From positions 248,001 through 312,000 of the forward strand of contig JADJGB010000010.1 of assembly GCA_016708305.1 (NCBI GenBank): a stretch of 64,000 bases of DNA. The letters are read 5' to 3'. This document shows, piece after piece, positions 49,418 through 59,779 of the stretch. The first letter of the stretch is position 1; the number at the start of each line of letters is the position of its first letter. The DNA comes from Sphingobacteriales bacterium. GTDB lineage: Bacteria > Bacteroidota > Bacteroidia > Chitinophagales > Chitinophagaceae. The translations under genes were made by a program, and so were the position numbers. Under the pieces are notes generated by a model, which had not been told where the DNA came from, did no database searches, and saw only the letters and a program-made list of their open reading frames with translations.

Positions 49418-50436
49418 CTACAAATTTGTTATTATTTTCTCCAGGCGTTTTAAATCAATTGGCATTACGACACCTTTTCCAATTTTTTCAAGCAATACAA
49501 AATTCATTTCTTTTTTGATGCGTTTTTTATCCATTTTTAAAACTTCGAAAATTTTCTTTTTATCAAAACTCGCATAAGAAGGAAGATTGTATTGACCCAG
49601 CAGACTAACAATCTGGTCTGTTTGAGAAAAACCGACCAGTTGCTCAGAAATATGACAGGCATAAGTCATTCCGATGGAAATAGCCTGCCCATGCATCAGT
49701 TGGTATTGCGTTTCAACAGCATGGCCGAGTGTGTGGCCAAAGTTTAATAACCGACGGTCGCCTTTTTCAAACTCATCTTTTTGTACCACCTTTATTTTTA
49801 TCATGGCATTACGCTGTATCAATTCATTCAGCATTCTTTTATCCTTCATGTATGCTGTCAACGATGTTTTTTGCAAATGCCTGAACATGGCAGCATCCTT
49901 GATACAGGCATGTTTGATAATTTCTGCAAAACCGTTTTCCCATTCATTTATTGGTAATGATTGCAATAAGGAAATATCATGTAAGATAAATGAAGGCTGT
50001 CTGATAATCCCCACAAGATTTTTTGTATGCACCCACATCAATACCATTTTTGCCGCCAATGGAGGCATCCACCAAACCCAGTATAGAAGTAGGGACAAAT
50101 CCAAAACTGATACCACGCATATAAACGGAAGCCACATAACCGGTAAGATCGGTAATAACGCCACCACCTACACCAATCAAAACTGTTTTTCTGTCGGCCT
50201 GCATTTTTATGAGCGTTTCAATGATAGAATCAACGGTTGCCTGAATCTTAAATGCCTCGCCTGGGCTTTAAAACAATAACATTGTATCCCTTCAATTCTT
50301 TTTCATGTGCTTTAAAAACATTTTCATCAGTGATAACGACTGCCGATTTCTTATCTACCACCCTTGATAAAACACGAATGGAACTATCAAAATAAAAATC
50401 GGTAGATGCGTTTGAAAATGTAATTGTTTTAGTCAT
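49418..50436 (-). CDS. aroB: 3-dehydroquinate synthase (two frameshifts)
   Basis: About 340 residues after repair. Pieces in order: TKTITFSNASTDFYFDSSIR and AVVITDENVFKAHEKELKGY (from 50436); GVGGGVITDLTGYVASVYMR, the NAD-binding GGGxxxDLxG motif, and PTSILGLVDASIGGKNGIDV. Then come INEWENGFAEIIKHACIKDA and LLNFGHTLGHAVETQYQLMH with the metal His and Glu residues. The frame changes near 50260 and near 50030 (an extra G in GATGTGGGTGCAT). Converts DAHP to 3-dehydroquinate. Second shikimate enzyme broken here in an otherwise coherent operon. Confidence 0.9.
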
Positions 50437-50513
50437 GATATATTTTCTCGAATTTATCTCTTATTTAGATTTTAGACGTTAGATACTAAACTTTGAACTT
50501 TGAACTTTAAAAG

Positions 50514-51599
50514 TTATGCATCCAATATTTTTTTCTGGTGGTTAATGCTTTCAATATGCACCGCATCCAGATATTTGTTGATAAAATCACGACTCAGTCC
50601 CAGCTTTTCTCCCTTTGTGACGGTAGCCTCTACTATTTCATGCCATCGGCTGGGTTGTAAAATGGTGATATTATTATCTTTTTTATATTGACCAATCTGA
50701 TCTGCTACCTTCATGCGTTGGGCTATTACCTGTAGTAGCTCATCATCTAGAATATTGATTTGGTGACGCAAATTTTCCAAAGCCTTATTAAACTCCGGAT
50801 TCGAACTATCCGGTTTTCTCCAAATAATACTGCTCAGGATTTCATCAAGTCTTTGGGGAGTTATTTGTTGTTTAGCATCGCTCCAGGCATTGTCAGGATC
50901 AATATGGCTTTCAATAATCAGACCGTCAAAGTCCACATCAATAGCTCTTTGGCTCATTTCAAGAATTCCTTCTCTGTTACCGCAAATATGAGACGGGTCG
51001 GTAATCATGGGCATATCAGGATGGCGTAACTTCATGTCGATAGCAAGTGGCCACATCGGCGCATTTCGATACTGTGTGTTTCCAAACGAAGAAAAACCAC
51101 GATGAATCAATCCGATATATTTAATTCCGGCTCTGGCAATGCGCTCAACAGCGCCACTCCACAATTCAATATCAGGGTTCACCGGATTTTTAATTAAGAT
51201 GGGCACATCCACACCTCGTAAAGCATCGGCAACCTCCTGCATACTGAAAGGGTTTACAGTAGTACGTGCGCCAATCCAAAGAATATCCACATCAAAAGTG
51301 AGTGCATCCTGCACCTGCTTTGCATTAGCTACTTCGCAGGCGGTAAGCAACCCGCTTTCCTGCTCTGCCTTTTGAAGCCAGGGCAAGCCTTTGGCACCAA
51401 TTCCTTCAAAGCCTCCCGGTTTGGTTCTTGGTTTCCAAATACCGGCACGCAATATATCTACTTTTCCTGTAGCGGCCAGTTGTTTTGCTGTTTCTACCAC
51501 TTGCTCTTCAGTTTCTGCACTGCATGGGCCGCTGATAATCAGTGGTCTTTTGCTCCATACAGCCATCAGTTTTTCTTTGGGAGTTCTTTCTGTGATCAT
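50514..51599 (-). CDS. Bifunctional DAHP synthase/chorismate mutase (AroQ-type C-terminus)
   Basis: An intact 361-residue fusion: residues about 1-270 are a 3-deoxy-7-phosphoheptulonate synthase (RPLIISGPCSAETEEQVVET, ILRAGIWKPRTKPGGFEG, WIGARTTVNPFSMQEVADAL, DPSHICGNREGILEMSQRAI, DGLIIESHIDPDNAWSDA). Residues about 275-361 are an AroQ-type chorismate mutase (LENLRHQINILDDELLQVIA, QRMKVADQIGQYKKDNN). First step and branch step of aromatic amino acid synthesis in one protein, common in Bacteroidota. Lies 53 bases downstream of tyrA and 77 upstream of aroB. Confidence 0.94.
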   Translation of the reverse strand: MITERTPKEKLMAVWSKRPLIISGPCSAETEEQVVETAKQLAATGKVDILRAGIWKPRTKPGGFEGIGAKGLPWLQKAEQESGLLTACEVANAKQVQDALTFDVDILWIGARTTVNPFSMQEVADALRGVDVPILIKNPVNPDIELWSGAVERIARAGIKYIGLIHRGFSSFGNTQYRNAPMWPLAIDMKLRHPDMPMITDPSHICGNREGILEMSQRAIDVDFDGLIIESHIDPDNAWSDAKQQITPQRLDEILSSIIWRKPDSSNPEFNKALENLRHQINILDDELLQVIAQRMKVADQIGQYKKDNNITILQPSRWHEIVEATVTKGEKLGLSRDFINKYLDAVHIESINHQKKILDA

Positions 51600-51652
51600 T
51601 TTAGTAAAATTTGTGCCATTGATAAAAAATGGCTGGTGGCTAAATTAATTTG

Positions 51653-52504
51653 TTATTTTAAAATTCTCTTTATTTTGTTCGCATCAATAATTAATGCCTT
51701 CAAATGATGGGCATCTTCATTTTCAATACACTCTTTGAATTTGGATAGCTGTGCAATATGCTCTTTTAACACATCAAGAATATTTTCCTTGTTTTGCAAA
51801 AAAATGGGCACCCACATACTGGAATTACTTTTTGCAAGCCTTACGGTACTTTCAAAACCCGCAGATGCAATTTCAAAGATTGCGCTTTCCACTCTTTCCT
51901 TTTCCAAAACGGTATTGGCCAGTGCAAACGATGTAATATGTGAAATATGGCTTACATAAGCTACGTGCAGGTCATGTGCTTTGGCATCCATGTATGTAAT
52001 GCGCATCCCTATTTTATTGTACATCTTTTCAACCCATCCCAAAGCATCACTATCACTTTCCTCTTTATTGCACAAGATTACCGCCTTGCCTTCAAAAGCC
52101 CCGCGTACTGCGGCTTTCGGGCCGCTGAACTCGGTACCCCACATTGGATGGGTGGCTACATATCTGCCACGTTTGGGATGACCGTTGATTGATTTTATAA
52201 TATCATATTTTGTGGAGCCAAGATCAATTACAATTTGATTGTCAATTTTATCCAGAACTTCGGGAACTAATTTGCTTAAAGTATTTACCGGCGTTGTTAA
52301 TATAATCACTTCTGCCTCCTTGATTGCATCATCAAATGGTTTTATTTCATCTACCAATTCCTCATCTAAGGCATCTCTGGCATTATTGGCACTCACCTCC
52401 ACTCCAATCAATTTGGAAGATAGTTTTTTCTCATGCAGTTGTAATGCCAGCGACCCGCCTATTAAGCCCACCCCAACAATTGCTATTTTTTTTCGGTTTT
52501 GCAT
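51653..52504 (-). CDS. tyrA: Prephenate dehydrogenase
   Basis: An intact 283-residue enzyme that oxidatively decarboxylates prephenate on the way to tyrosine. N-terminal Rossmann fold KIAIVGVGLIGGSLALQLHE; VIDLGSTKYDIIKSI; the catalytic YVATHPMWGTEFSGPKAAV with the conserved HP-x-x-G block; then HDLHVAYVSHISHITSFALA, the helical dimerisation part. First gene of the aromatic operon read on the minus strand. Upstream lies a broken IS110 element, so earlier genes of the operon (pheA, aminotransferase) may have been displaced. Confidence 0.94.
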   Translation of the reverse strand: MQNRKKIAIVGVGLIGGSLALQLHEKKLSSKLIGVEVSANNARDALDEELVDEIKPFDDAIKEAEVIILTTPVNTLSKLVPEVLDKIDNQIVIDLGSTKYDIIKSINGHPKRGRYVATHPMWGTEFSGPKAAVRGAFEGKAVILCNKEESDSDALGWVEKMYNKIGMRITYMDAKAHDLHVAYVSHISHITSFALANTVLEKERVESAIFEIASAGFESTVRLAKSNSSMWVPIFLQNKENILDVLKEHIAQLSKFKECIENEDAHHLKALIIDANKIKRILK

Positions 52505-52661
52505 CTTTTTGATTACAAATTACAAATTTCAGATTGCTGATTATTGTTTTAAAATTTCAAATCAATTTATTATACACCTCATATATCTAAATACTAACTT
52601 TTAACCTCTACTATCTATTATCTAACGTCTTCTGACTAACGTTCTTCATTATCGTTCATAG

Positions 52662-53818
52662 TCAATCAGTTACCAATCCTAAATCTTCATTAGTCAGTGC
52701 AAATTTATCAATTTGTTTTCTAATGCGTTTCACTAAACCGAGTTTTCTTTTTCGTCAAGGAACAGGTAGTCGGTGGGAGGTTTGTAAAGGTTTGTTTACA
52801 ACCATATTCCAAAGTATTACGGCAAGTTTACGGGCGGTTGCACTCACGGCTACTGTTCTACCTTTTCGGTAACAAACCCTGTTGAAGAAGTTGGATAGGT
52901 GTGTATCTTTTAAATTTCCGATGGCATTGGCCGCATTTCGTAATGCAATTTTGAGCCGGTTGCTCCTTTTGGGGTTTTGGAACTGAGCAGTTTGCCACCG
53001 CTTACTTTGTTGTTGGGAGCAAGGCGTAACCAACTTGTAAAGTGTTTTGCAATTTCAAACTTATGGAAGCCTTCGGGTCCGATTTCGCTGATGATACTAA
53101 GAATGGTTGCGTGGCTCATTCCTTCGATGCTCATTAAATCCACACTGCCAGAGTATTGATAAGATGCTTGATTGAGGTCTATTCCTTTGAGTGCATTTTT
53201 GTTGATTCTTTTATGTGTTTTGTCAGATGTTTTGAGTTTTTTCTTATCGGGGTCGGTGTTGATTTGTGTTTTTAAGAACATACCGATTTGCTTATCACAT
53301 TCAGCAATTTTCTTTTGATAAAACTGATAGGATTCAAGTTCTTGTTTTAGTCCGAAAGATAATCTTCACGATTGTTTCCTTTCAATGCTTTGGCTATCTC
53401 CTCCTTTGATTTTCTGCAATTTCCGTGACGGTGTTCGGAGAGTTTTTCGGGATCGAGATTGTCTTTGCAGATGTCCGAAATAATTGCCATTCCGGTAAGT
53501 CCGCAAATATCATTGACCACTACGTCTAAGCGGAAGTTGAGTATTTTCAAGTACTTCTGCATTTTATGCGATGCTTCTGCGGCAAGGGTAACTTCAATGC
53601 CGTGTTTGATAAGTTCCACATACAGGTTTTGCCAATAATTTCCTGTGCTTTCCATTGCTACGAAGGTAACGTGGCATTCTTTCAGATACAGACAAATGTC
53701 TGTCAAATCATCTGCAAACACACCAAATTCTTTTACATCCGTGAGTTCTTGTCCTACGGCCACAAAGTGGCTGCTGCTGCCAATATCAATACACGCACAA
53801 TGTGGATTGATAATTCAT
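52662..53818 (-). pseudogene. IS110/IS1111-family transposase, several frameshifts
   Basis: About 385 residues if all shifts are repaired. N-terminal DEDD nuclease part: HCACIDIGSSSHFVAVGQE with the first Asp, FVAMESTGNYWQNLYVELI, FRLDVVVNDICGLTGMAIIS. C-terminal Transposase_20 part: DLMSIEGMSHATILSIISEI, ASWLRLAPNNK-like segment FTSWLRLAPNNKVSGGKLLS, and AVSATARKLAVILWNMVVNK. Breaks lie near 53810, 53345, 52915, 52770 and 52730; the last two are A-run sized. Ends with the TGA at 52662-52664. IS110 elements lack terminal inverted repeats, so I cannot set exact ends. Confidence 0.8.
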
Positions 53819-53930
53819 TTTTACATTTTTCTTTCTAATGATTAAAAAAATGGCTCAAAGAGAATGTATCTTTGTACTGAGCATTATTCTGAACGGTGTA
53901 GCGAGAGCTCCACCACTGAATTTATCACCA

Positions 53931-53957
53931 AGCTCCGACCGAGAATCGGAGCTTTTA
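53931..53957. terminator. Hairpin with short T-run near the IS110 remnant
   Basis: AGCTCCGA (53931-53938) pairs with TCGGAGCT (53946-53953) around CCGAGAA, followed by TTTT. It looks like an intrinsic terminator but belongs to no obvious gene; 53838-54068 has an open frame that I regard as chance. The rest of 53819-54077 shows nothing else. Confidence 0.5.
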
Positions 53958-54077
53958 CATTCCAACCAGAATGACGCACGAGCTATTGCGCATCAATGCT
54001 TAAAAGGGCCTTACAATGAGCCGCTGCAAATGTATGTGGATTTGTCTTCCGGATGGTTCACCCGTTAGCACGAGAAT

Positions 54078-54215
54078 TTATTTTCTTGCGGAAAAATGGG
54101 GAATGACCGGCAGCGTAATGGCCAGAATGAAAATGACAAACAGGAAACATCCTTTATTGTCTTTTACCAAAAATTGTACCTTTTCTTCTGTCTTAATATT
54201 TTCAGATTCGCTCAT
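54078..54215 (-). CDS. Possible 45-residue one-helix membrane protein
   Basis: ATG at 54213-54215 opens a short frame: a charged N-terminus MSESENIKTEEKVQFLVK, then CFLFVIFILAITLPVIP as one hydrophobic helix, and a short FSARK tail before the stop. The layout (polar head, single helix, basic end) suggests a real tail-anchored small protein, but I recognise no family. It lies alone between the IS110 remnant and the CotH gene. 54216-54339 holds nothing I can identify. Confidence 0.35.
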   Translation of the reverse strand: MSESENIKTEEKVQFLVKDNKGCFLFVIFILAITLPVIPHFSARK

Positions 54216-54339
54216 AAGACAAAGATATCCTATAAGGTGATTTGTTCACCAAAGTATTGCAACCTTCCAAAATATTACCAGAAATCATCAGGCTGTCATA
54301 CTAAGTTAACATAAGTAAACACATTGGCAACTATTAGAA

Positions 54340-55851
54340 TTACAATCCATTAATATAGGTCGTCAAATAGCTGATTCTGTTAATAATCCAATTGTTAAGC
54401 GCCGAAATATCCATTTGGTAATTAACATTTCCTCTTTTCCATAAGCTATAATCCCGGTTGCGGGCTCCTTCCAGCAAAAACATCCAGTCGTTAACAAAAT
54501 CATTAAGGTTATTGGAAGTAGTAAAAGTTGTCCATTTTTGCTTTATCAAACTTACAATAGCAGGGTCCTGAAGAAATCTGGAGAAAAATCGGGTGCCCGC
54601 CTTTGCCTTAGTTCCTGTCCAAAAAAAGCTTTGATAATGCGAAAAATGCTTTTGAGTGCCTTCGTACCCATACGCCCAGTCGAAATCCCAAGTCGGCCCC
54701 AATACAAATTTCCCATTGGCTGGCTTGTTTATAAATACACTTTTGGGATGATTGATTTCTTCGTTATCGGTGAGCATAAACACAATCAGAAAGTTGGCAA
54801 TGGATGCTGCATCAATATAATCAAGATAGTTGTTGTTAGGAAAATCTGAAGCTGCAACCAGATTTTCCATTTGTTGAAATTTAGATTTTATTGCTGCCAG
54901 TTGATCTGCATTTGACAATTTAGGATCTTTCACATTTACGGGTAACTGATATTTGTCTGATTTAAATTTCCAGTCTTCATCATAATAACTATCCAATTCA
55001 AGCAGCACGCCGTCATCACCCACATTTACGCGGTTTTTGTCAAGTTCAACCTGCTCGGTAAACAGATATAACCCTAAATTTTTACCGTTAATCATCAGTT
55101 CCACCGGAATAAAATGATTGGTATAGGGTATTCCTAATTTTTGTGCTGTGTAGAAAGCGATATTATTCAACTGGTGTGTCTCGTCCAGATAATTGGCAAG
55201 GAGTACCCAATCTTTCTCTTCAGCCAGGCCAAACAGAGAAGCTTTGGAATCCAACTTAAGACGGTATGGCTTTTTGGGTAGTGCCCAGGTGCTATTTCCC
55301 CTGCCCTTTATTTGCGTAGCTCCCGAATAATTACTAAAAACACCCTTACCATCTATCGTGATATTGGCTTTCACATAGGATTCCTTTGAATTAACAGATA
55401 CATTACCCTCAGTATTCATGGCAATAAGCGGAAGGCTGTCGTTCCAGTTGATTTTTAAGGTATATTCATATCTTTTACCATTTTCCGCAAAAAATGAGAA
55501 TACGGTATCAGCCCTTAGATCAATTAGACCGTTTCCACTAACCTGTTCTTTGCCATTTAAAGTAACTTTTGAAGCGTCTGAACTAAAGCTGGGGACAACG
55601 GAGAAAAGAAATTTTGACAAATTGGCTGTTATTTGGTTGTCTTTCACCTCAAACAGGATATCATTCATCAACTGAGTGTTATTCTTTTTCTCGAGGGTAA
55701 AAGATTCCAGAGAAACAGTTGATTTTTTGAATATCGGGGGAGGCGTATTATTTTCACCAATATCCTTTGCTTTTTTGCATGAATAAAAAAACAAAGCTGC
55801 GCTCAAAATAGATATGCTAAAAATTACCTTAATATTCAGTTTTTGAATCAT
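54340..55851 (-). CDS. CotH-kinase-family lipoprotein
   Basis: A 503-residue lipoprotein (signal ending LFFYSC, Cys 25). Residues about 40-130 form an N-terminal beta domain; the rest is the CotH kinase-like fold: ATQIKGRGNSTWALPKKPYR, LANYLDETHQLNNIAFY, GLYLFTEQVELDKNRVN, and the metal-binding TWDFDWAYGYEG. CotH proteins are atypical protein kinases in Bacillus spores; Bacteroidota members are surface lipoproteins of unknown target. Divergently placed from dnaG. Intact. Confidence 0.88.
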   Translation of the reverse strand: MIQKLNIKVIFSISILSAALFFYSCKKAKDIGENNTPPPIFKKSTVSLESFTLEKKNNTQLMNDILFEVKDNQITANLSKFLFSVVPSFSSDASKVTLNGKEQVSGNGLIDLRADTVFSFFAENGKRYEYTLKINWNDSLPLIAMNTEGNVSVNSKESYVKANITIDGKGVFSNYSGATQIKGRGNSTWALPKKPYRLKLDSKASLFGLAEEKDWVLLANYLDETHQLNNIAFYTAQKLGIPYTNHFIPVELMINGKNLGLYLFTEQVELDKNRVNVGDDGVLLELDSYYDEDWKFKSDKYQLPVNVKDPKLSNADQLAAIKSKFQQMENLVAASDFPNNNYLDYIDAASIANFLIVFMLTDNEEINHPKSVFINKPANGKFVLGPTWDFDWAYGYEGTQKHFSHYQSFFWTGTKAKAGTRFFSRFLQDPAIVSLIKQKWTTFTTSNNLNDFVNDWMFLLEGARNRDYSLWKRGNVNYQMDISALNNWIINRISYLTTYINGL

Positions 55852-55991
55852 GCCAGATTAATAATGAGGACGACAAAGATAGTCAAAACGGGCTGAAATG
55901 TTTCTCTAATAAACGACGTTCTTTATATACAGAGCAAGAGATATCGACCGATTTTCGTAAATAAATTGTTTTTATCAGCTAAATTTGACGC

Positions 55992-58022
55992 ATGATTACA
56001 CAGGCCTCCATACAGGAAATTCTTTCGCGAATTGATATTATAGATGTAGTGAGCGAATTTGTGAAACTCAAAAAAAGAGGCGCTAACTATTTGGGGCTTT
56101 GTCCGTTTCATAATGAAAAAACACCCTCCTTCACTGTTTCTCCTGCCAAGGAAATTTACAAATGTTTTGGCTGCGGCAAAAGCGGCAATACCATCAGCTT
56201 CATCATGGAGCATGAAAAATACAGCTATGTGGAAGCGCTGAAATGGCTGGCAAAAAAATACGGAGTAGAGGTAGAAGAAACCTTTGTGAGCAATGAGCAG
56301 AGAGAACTGATGCAAACGGCCGATAGCCTGTATATCATCAACAGCTTTGCAGAGCAGTTTTTCGCAAAATCTTTATTTGAAACGGAAGAAGGACAAAACA
56401 TTGGCTTGGCCTATTTTAAAGAAAGAGGGTTTAGAGAAGGAATCATCGAAAAATTCAAACTGGGTTACTCGCCAGAAACAAGAGATGCTTTTACAAAAGA
56501 AGCCGTTTCCAAACAATACAATAAAGAATTATTGCTGAAAACCGGCCTGACGGTGGAACGAAATGGTGTGCTGATGGACAATTACCGTGGCAGGGTCATT
56601 TTCCCCATTCACAACCATAGCGGAAAGGTTTTGGGTTTTGGGGCAAGAATATTGAAGAACACAGATAAAGCTCCTAAATACATTAACACGCCTGAGAACG
56701 AAATTTATGTAAAAAGCAAAATTCTTTATGGCTCCTATTTTGCCCGTAGCGCCATCGACAGAGCCGATGAATGTTTATTAGTAGAAGGCTACACAGATGT
56801 GGTTTCACTGCATCAGGCAGGTGTTGAAAATGTGGTTGCTTCTGGCGGTACGTCTTTAACCGTTGATCAACTAAGGCTGATAAAAAAATACACTAATAAC
56901 CTTACCATTGTTTATGATGGCGACTCGGCCGGCGTGAAAGCAGCCCTTCGCGGACTAGATATGGCGCTGGAAGAAGGCCTGAATGTAAAATTAGTGCTGA
57001 TACCCGACAATGAAGATCCAGACAGTTATGTAAACACAATAGGCGCTTCGGGATTTATTGATTTTGTTCAAAAAAACAAAAAAGATTTTATTCTTTTTCA
57101 ATTAGAGCTTGCTTTAGGTGATATTGGAAATGATCCTATAAAAAAATCAGAATTAGTTAATAAAATTGCAGAATCCATTTCGCGAATAAACAAAGCTGAA
57201 GATTTTACCAAACAACAGGATTATATCAAGAAGTCGGCTGAAATTCTGACAATTGATGAGGCAGGTCTGCATGCGCTGGTAAACAAATACATCCGCGACC
57301 GCATTACTGTTCAGGAGCGAAAAGCCACTTTGGATGCCAAGGATTACAGAGAAGCCAATGCCGTAAATGGAGAAGCCTCTGGCTACGATGATGCCACCTT
57401 TGAACTGCTGCATAAAGACCAGCTGCAGGAAAAAGAATTGGCAAGAGTCTTACTGGAATACGGTAATAGAATCTGGGAAAAAAATACACTGATTGCTCAA
57501 TATATTTTAGAAGAAATTAGTGAGTTAATTATTGAAGATGCAGATGTAAATAATCTTTTGTTGAAAGCAAAAGAACTCCTGCAAACCCACCCCGAATCGC
57601 TCAACAGACAGTATTTTATTTATCATGATGACAAACGTCTCAGCAGTTTTGCCGTTTCGCTGCTCAACTATCCTTATGAAGAAAGCGAGCGATGGAAGGA
57701 TGATATGGGGCAAGAACTGGGCTACCAAAAAGGATTATTTGCCAAGGATGTAAGCAACTTTCTGCAAACCATTTCAGAAGGAAATGAAAAAGAACTCAGA
57801 AATTATAAACTCATTAGCGAAGACCGTACTCCTGAAAAAATCATCAGTGCCATTCAATACCTGAAATTAAAGAAGATCAAACGGATGATTCTCGAAAATC
57901 AAAAAGATATCGCTCAATTCAATTCTGAGGAAAAATATAAAGAAAACATTTTTGTGCAGCAAACCCTCAAGGAAATAGAACGAAACATAACTAAACAACT
58001 GGGAACCGTTATTGTGCAATAA
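55992..58022 (+). CDS. dnaG: DNA primase
   Basis: An intact 676-residue primase that lays RNA primers for replication. The CHC2 zinc finger has Cys37, His40, Cys58 and Cys61 (LCPFHNEK, YKCFGCGKSG). The catalytic core carries GFGARI, LLVEGYTDVVSLHQ and NLTIVYDGDSAGVKAALRG, with the TOPRIM Glu and Asp residues. The C-terminal helicase-binding region is a long helical tail. Start at 55992 is the only sensible ATG. Divergent from the CotH gene. Confidence 0.95.
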   Translation: MITQASIQEILSRIDIIDVVSEFVKLKKRGANYLGLCPFHNEKTPSFTVSPAKEIYKCFGCGKSGNTISFIMEHEKYSYVEALKWLAKKYGVEVEETFVSNEQRELMQTADSLYIINSFAEQFFAKSLFETEEGQNIGLAYFKERGFREGIIEKFKLGYSPETRDAFTKEAVSKQYNKELLLKTGLTVERNGVLMDNYRGRVIFPIHNHSGKVLGFGARILKNTDKAPKYINTPENEIYVKSKILYGSYFARSAIDRADECLLVEGYTDVVSLHQAGVENVVASGGTSLTVDQLRLIKKYTNNLTIVYDGDSAGVKAALRGLDMALEEGLNVKLVLIPDNEDPDSYVNTIGASGFIDFVQKNKKDFILFQLELALGDIGNDPIKKSELVNKIAESISRINKAEDFTKQQDYIKKSAEILTIDEAGLHALVNKYIRDRITVQERKATLDAKDYREANAVNGEASGYDDATFELLHKDQLQEKELARVLLEYGNRIWEKNTLIAQYILEEISELIIEDADVNNLLLKAKELLQTHPESLNRQYFIYHDDKRLSSFAVSLLNYPYEESERWKDDMGQELGYQKGLFAKDVSNFLQTISEGNEKELRNYKLISEDRTPEKIISAIQYLKLKKIKRMILENQKDIAQFNSEEKYKENIFVQQTLKEIERNITKQLGTVIVQ

Positions 58023-58093
58023 TACCGCTCCTAATCAAAAGGCGTTACGCATTCCAAAAACTACCTTGTCAAAAAAATATTGTATTAGACAAT

Positions 58094-59425
58094 TTATTTT
58101 CCTCTAAACTCAAATCTTATTACCTTCTTTGTTCGGCTTGTTATCTTGAACCTGTCGTCAATTCGATAACCTGCAATCCATATTAATTTCTTATTCATTT
58201 CCACCACCCATACCTTTTCTTTTTCAATAAGAGATAATTTTTTATCAATCAAAAATCTTGATACTTTTTTCTTTTTGGGCATACCTAATGGGTAAAAATA
58301 GTCCCTGGTCTTCCATGGACGCAAAATCAATGGGAACACAATACTTTTTGCATCCAACATAGCAACAGCATCATCAGTTGAAATTTGAGAAGGAACATCA
58401 GCCAACTCTTTAAAAAAAACAGTTCCGTTTGCAAAGACATATTCGCCAAAACCCTCCATGATGACCGAAGTGTTTTCTGATTCTTTTAAGGGTGAAATAA
58501 TCAGATGCTTTCGGTTTTTCAGAATTCTGTGAGTGGACGAAACTATGTACTTACCAGATTCACTATCTAACAAATTAATAATATCTGAAACCTGCCCTGA
58601 TGTAAAGCCGTATTCCCGCACCATTTCAAAAAGTATGGTAGCTACTGCATCTGACTTTTGCAACAATAGAACCGGCACGAACCATTCATTTCCTTTTGGC
58701 GCCATCATTTTTTTTCTATGTTGTTCAATTGCCTGCCGATAAAGCAAAGAGACCTCCTTCATTCGTTCAATATTGCTCAAAATATTTTCTGAAGCTTCCG
58801 GAAAAATTTTTCCAATCATCGGCAACACAGTATTTCGAAAATAATTTCTGGTATAATCATCATGCAAATTACTTTCATCCTGAACGAATGAGAATTCATT
58901 TTCCTCTATAAAATTTTCCAGCTCACTCCTTCTGGCAAATAACAAAGGCCGTCTGATTTTTCCGTTTTTGGATTTGATGCCCATTAAACCGCGAATACCT
59001 GTTCCTCTGAAAAAACTCATCAGCACTGTTTCCACATTGTCATCAGCATGGTGGGCTGTCAATATATAATCATATTTATTTTCTTTTCTGATTTGCTCAA
59101 ACCAATTGTAACGCAATTCCCTTGCAGCCACTTGTGTGGATACCTTGTTTTCTTGAGCATATTTTTTTGTATTAAACCTTACAGCAAAAAAAAACACCTG
59201 CAACGGATTTGCCAAAGACTCCACAAACCGCTCATCTCTCTCACTGTCTTCTCCCCGCAACTGAAAATTACAATGTGCAATAGCAAATTCCAAACCCGAA
59301 AGATGACAAAACCGGCACAGAGCCACAGAGTCCACCCCGCCGCTAACGGCTACCAATAATTTATTTTTTGGGTCAAAAAGGTGTTGACTTTTATAGTTTT
59401 TTATAAATTTATTTAACAAATCCAT
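58094..59425 (-). CDS. tilS: tRNA(Ile)-lysidine synthetase
   Basis: An intact 443-residue enzyme that lysinylates the AUA-reading tRNA(Ile). The PP-loop SGGVDSVALCRFCHLSG is at residues about 29-45, then LRGEDSERDERFVE, YILTAHHADDNVETVLMS, and FRGTGIRGLMGIKSKNGKI, all TilS signatures. The C-terminal substrate domain is present (RPWKTRDYFYPLGMPKKKKV). Single gene between dnaG and a TPR gene. Confidence 0.95.
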   Translation of the reverse strand: MDLLNKFIKNYKSQHLFDPKNKLLVAVSGGVDSVALCRFCHLSGLEFAIAHCNFQLRGEDSERDERFVESLANPLQVFFFAVRFNTKKYAQENKVSTQVAARELRYNWFEQIRKENKYDYILTAHHADDNVETVLMSFFRGTGIRGLMGIKSKNGKIRRPLLFARRSELENFIEENEFSFVQDESNLHDDYTRNYFRNTVLPMIGKIFPEASENILSNIERMKEVSLLYRQAIEQHRKKMMAPKGNEWFVPVLLLQKSDAVATILFEMVREYGFTSGQVSDIINLLDSESGKYIVSSTHRILKNRKHLIISPLKESENTSVIMEGFGEYVFANGTVFFKELADVPSQISTDDAVAMLDAKSIVFPLILRPWKTRDYFYPLGMPKKKKVSRFLIDKKLSLIEKEKVWVVEMNKKLIWIAGYRIDDRFKITSRTKKVIRFEFRGK

Positions 59426-59490
59426 ATACTGAAAAACATTAGCTTTAATAATTACAAATCCGATAGTTCCTCCAGGCTGATTTAAGTTCG

Positions 59491-59763
59491 TTAAGCATGA
59501 TTGTCGCCGTGCTCCTTTGCCTTATCCATCCCAAATTCATACACATCCATCGCTTCCTGCCGCTCTCCCATCCTCTCATACAATTTTCCCAATTGGTAAT
59601 AACTGCCCACGTAGTCAGGATTGGCGTTCAGCAAATCTCTGAAAACCTGATGAGCCGCAATAAGGTCATCTACCTTCATATATTCGAGCGCTGGGGCATG
59701 CTGCACAAAGCTATCATTTGGGTTTTCTTCCAGAAAGGACAAGAGCCTGTCAATCTTTTCCAT
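59491..59763 (-). CDS. Short tetratricopeptide-repeat protein
   Basis: A 90-residue protein with about two TPR-like helical pairs: LLSFLEENPNDSFVQHAPAL, AAHQVFRDLLNANPDYVGSY and YQLGKLYERMGERQEAMDVY. Small cytosolic scaffold protein of unknown partner. It lies 65 bases upstream of tilS on the same strand, so the two may be co-transcribed. No signal peptide. Confidence 0.75.
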   Translation of the reverse strand: MEKIDRLLSFLEENPNDSFVQHAPALEYMKVDDLIAAHQVFRDLLNANPDYVGSYYQLGKLYERMGERQEAMDVYEFGMDKAKEHGDNHA

Positions 59764-59779
59764 AATTTTTCTGAATTTA

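Noticed and set aside
53838..54068. Open frame beside the hairpin at 53931-53957
   Set aside because: A terminator-like stem runs through it and the residues match no family; probably chance.
55980..55987. TAAATTTG as a promoter -7 box for dnaG
   Set aside because: It lies only a few bases before the start codon and has no TTG at the right distance.
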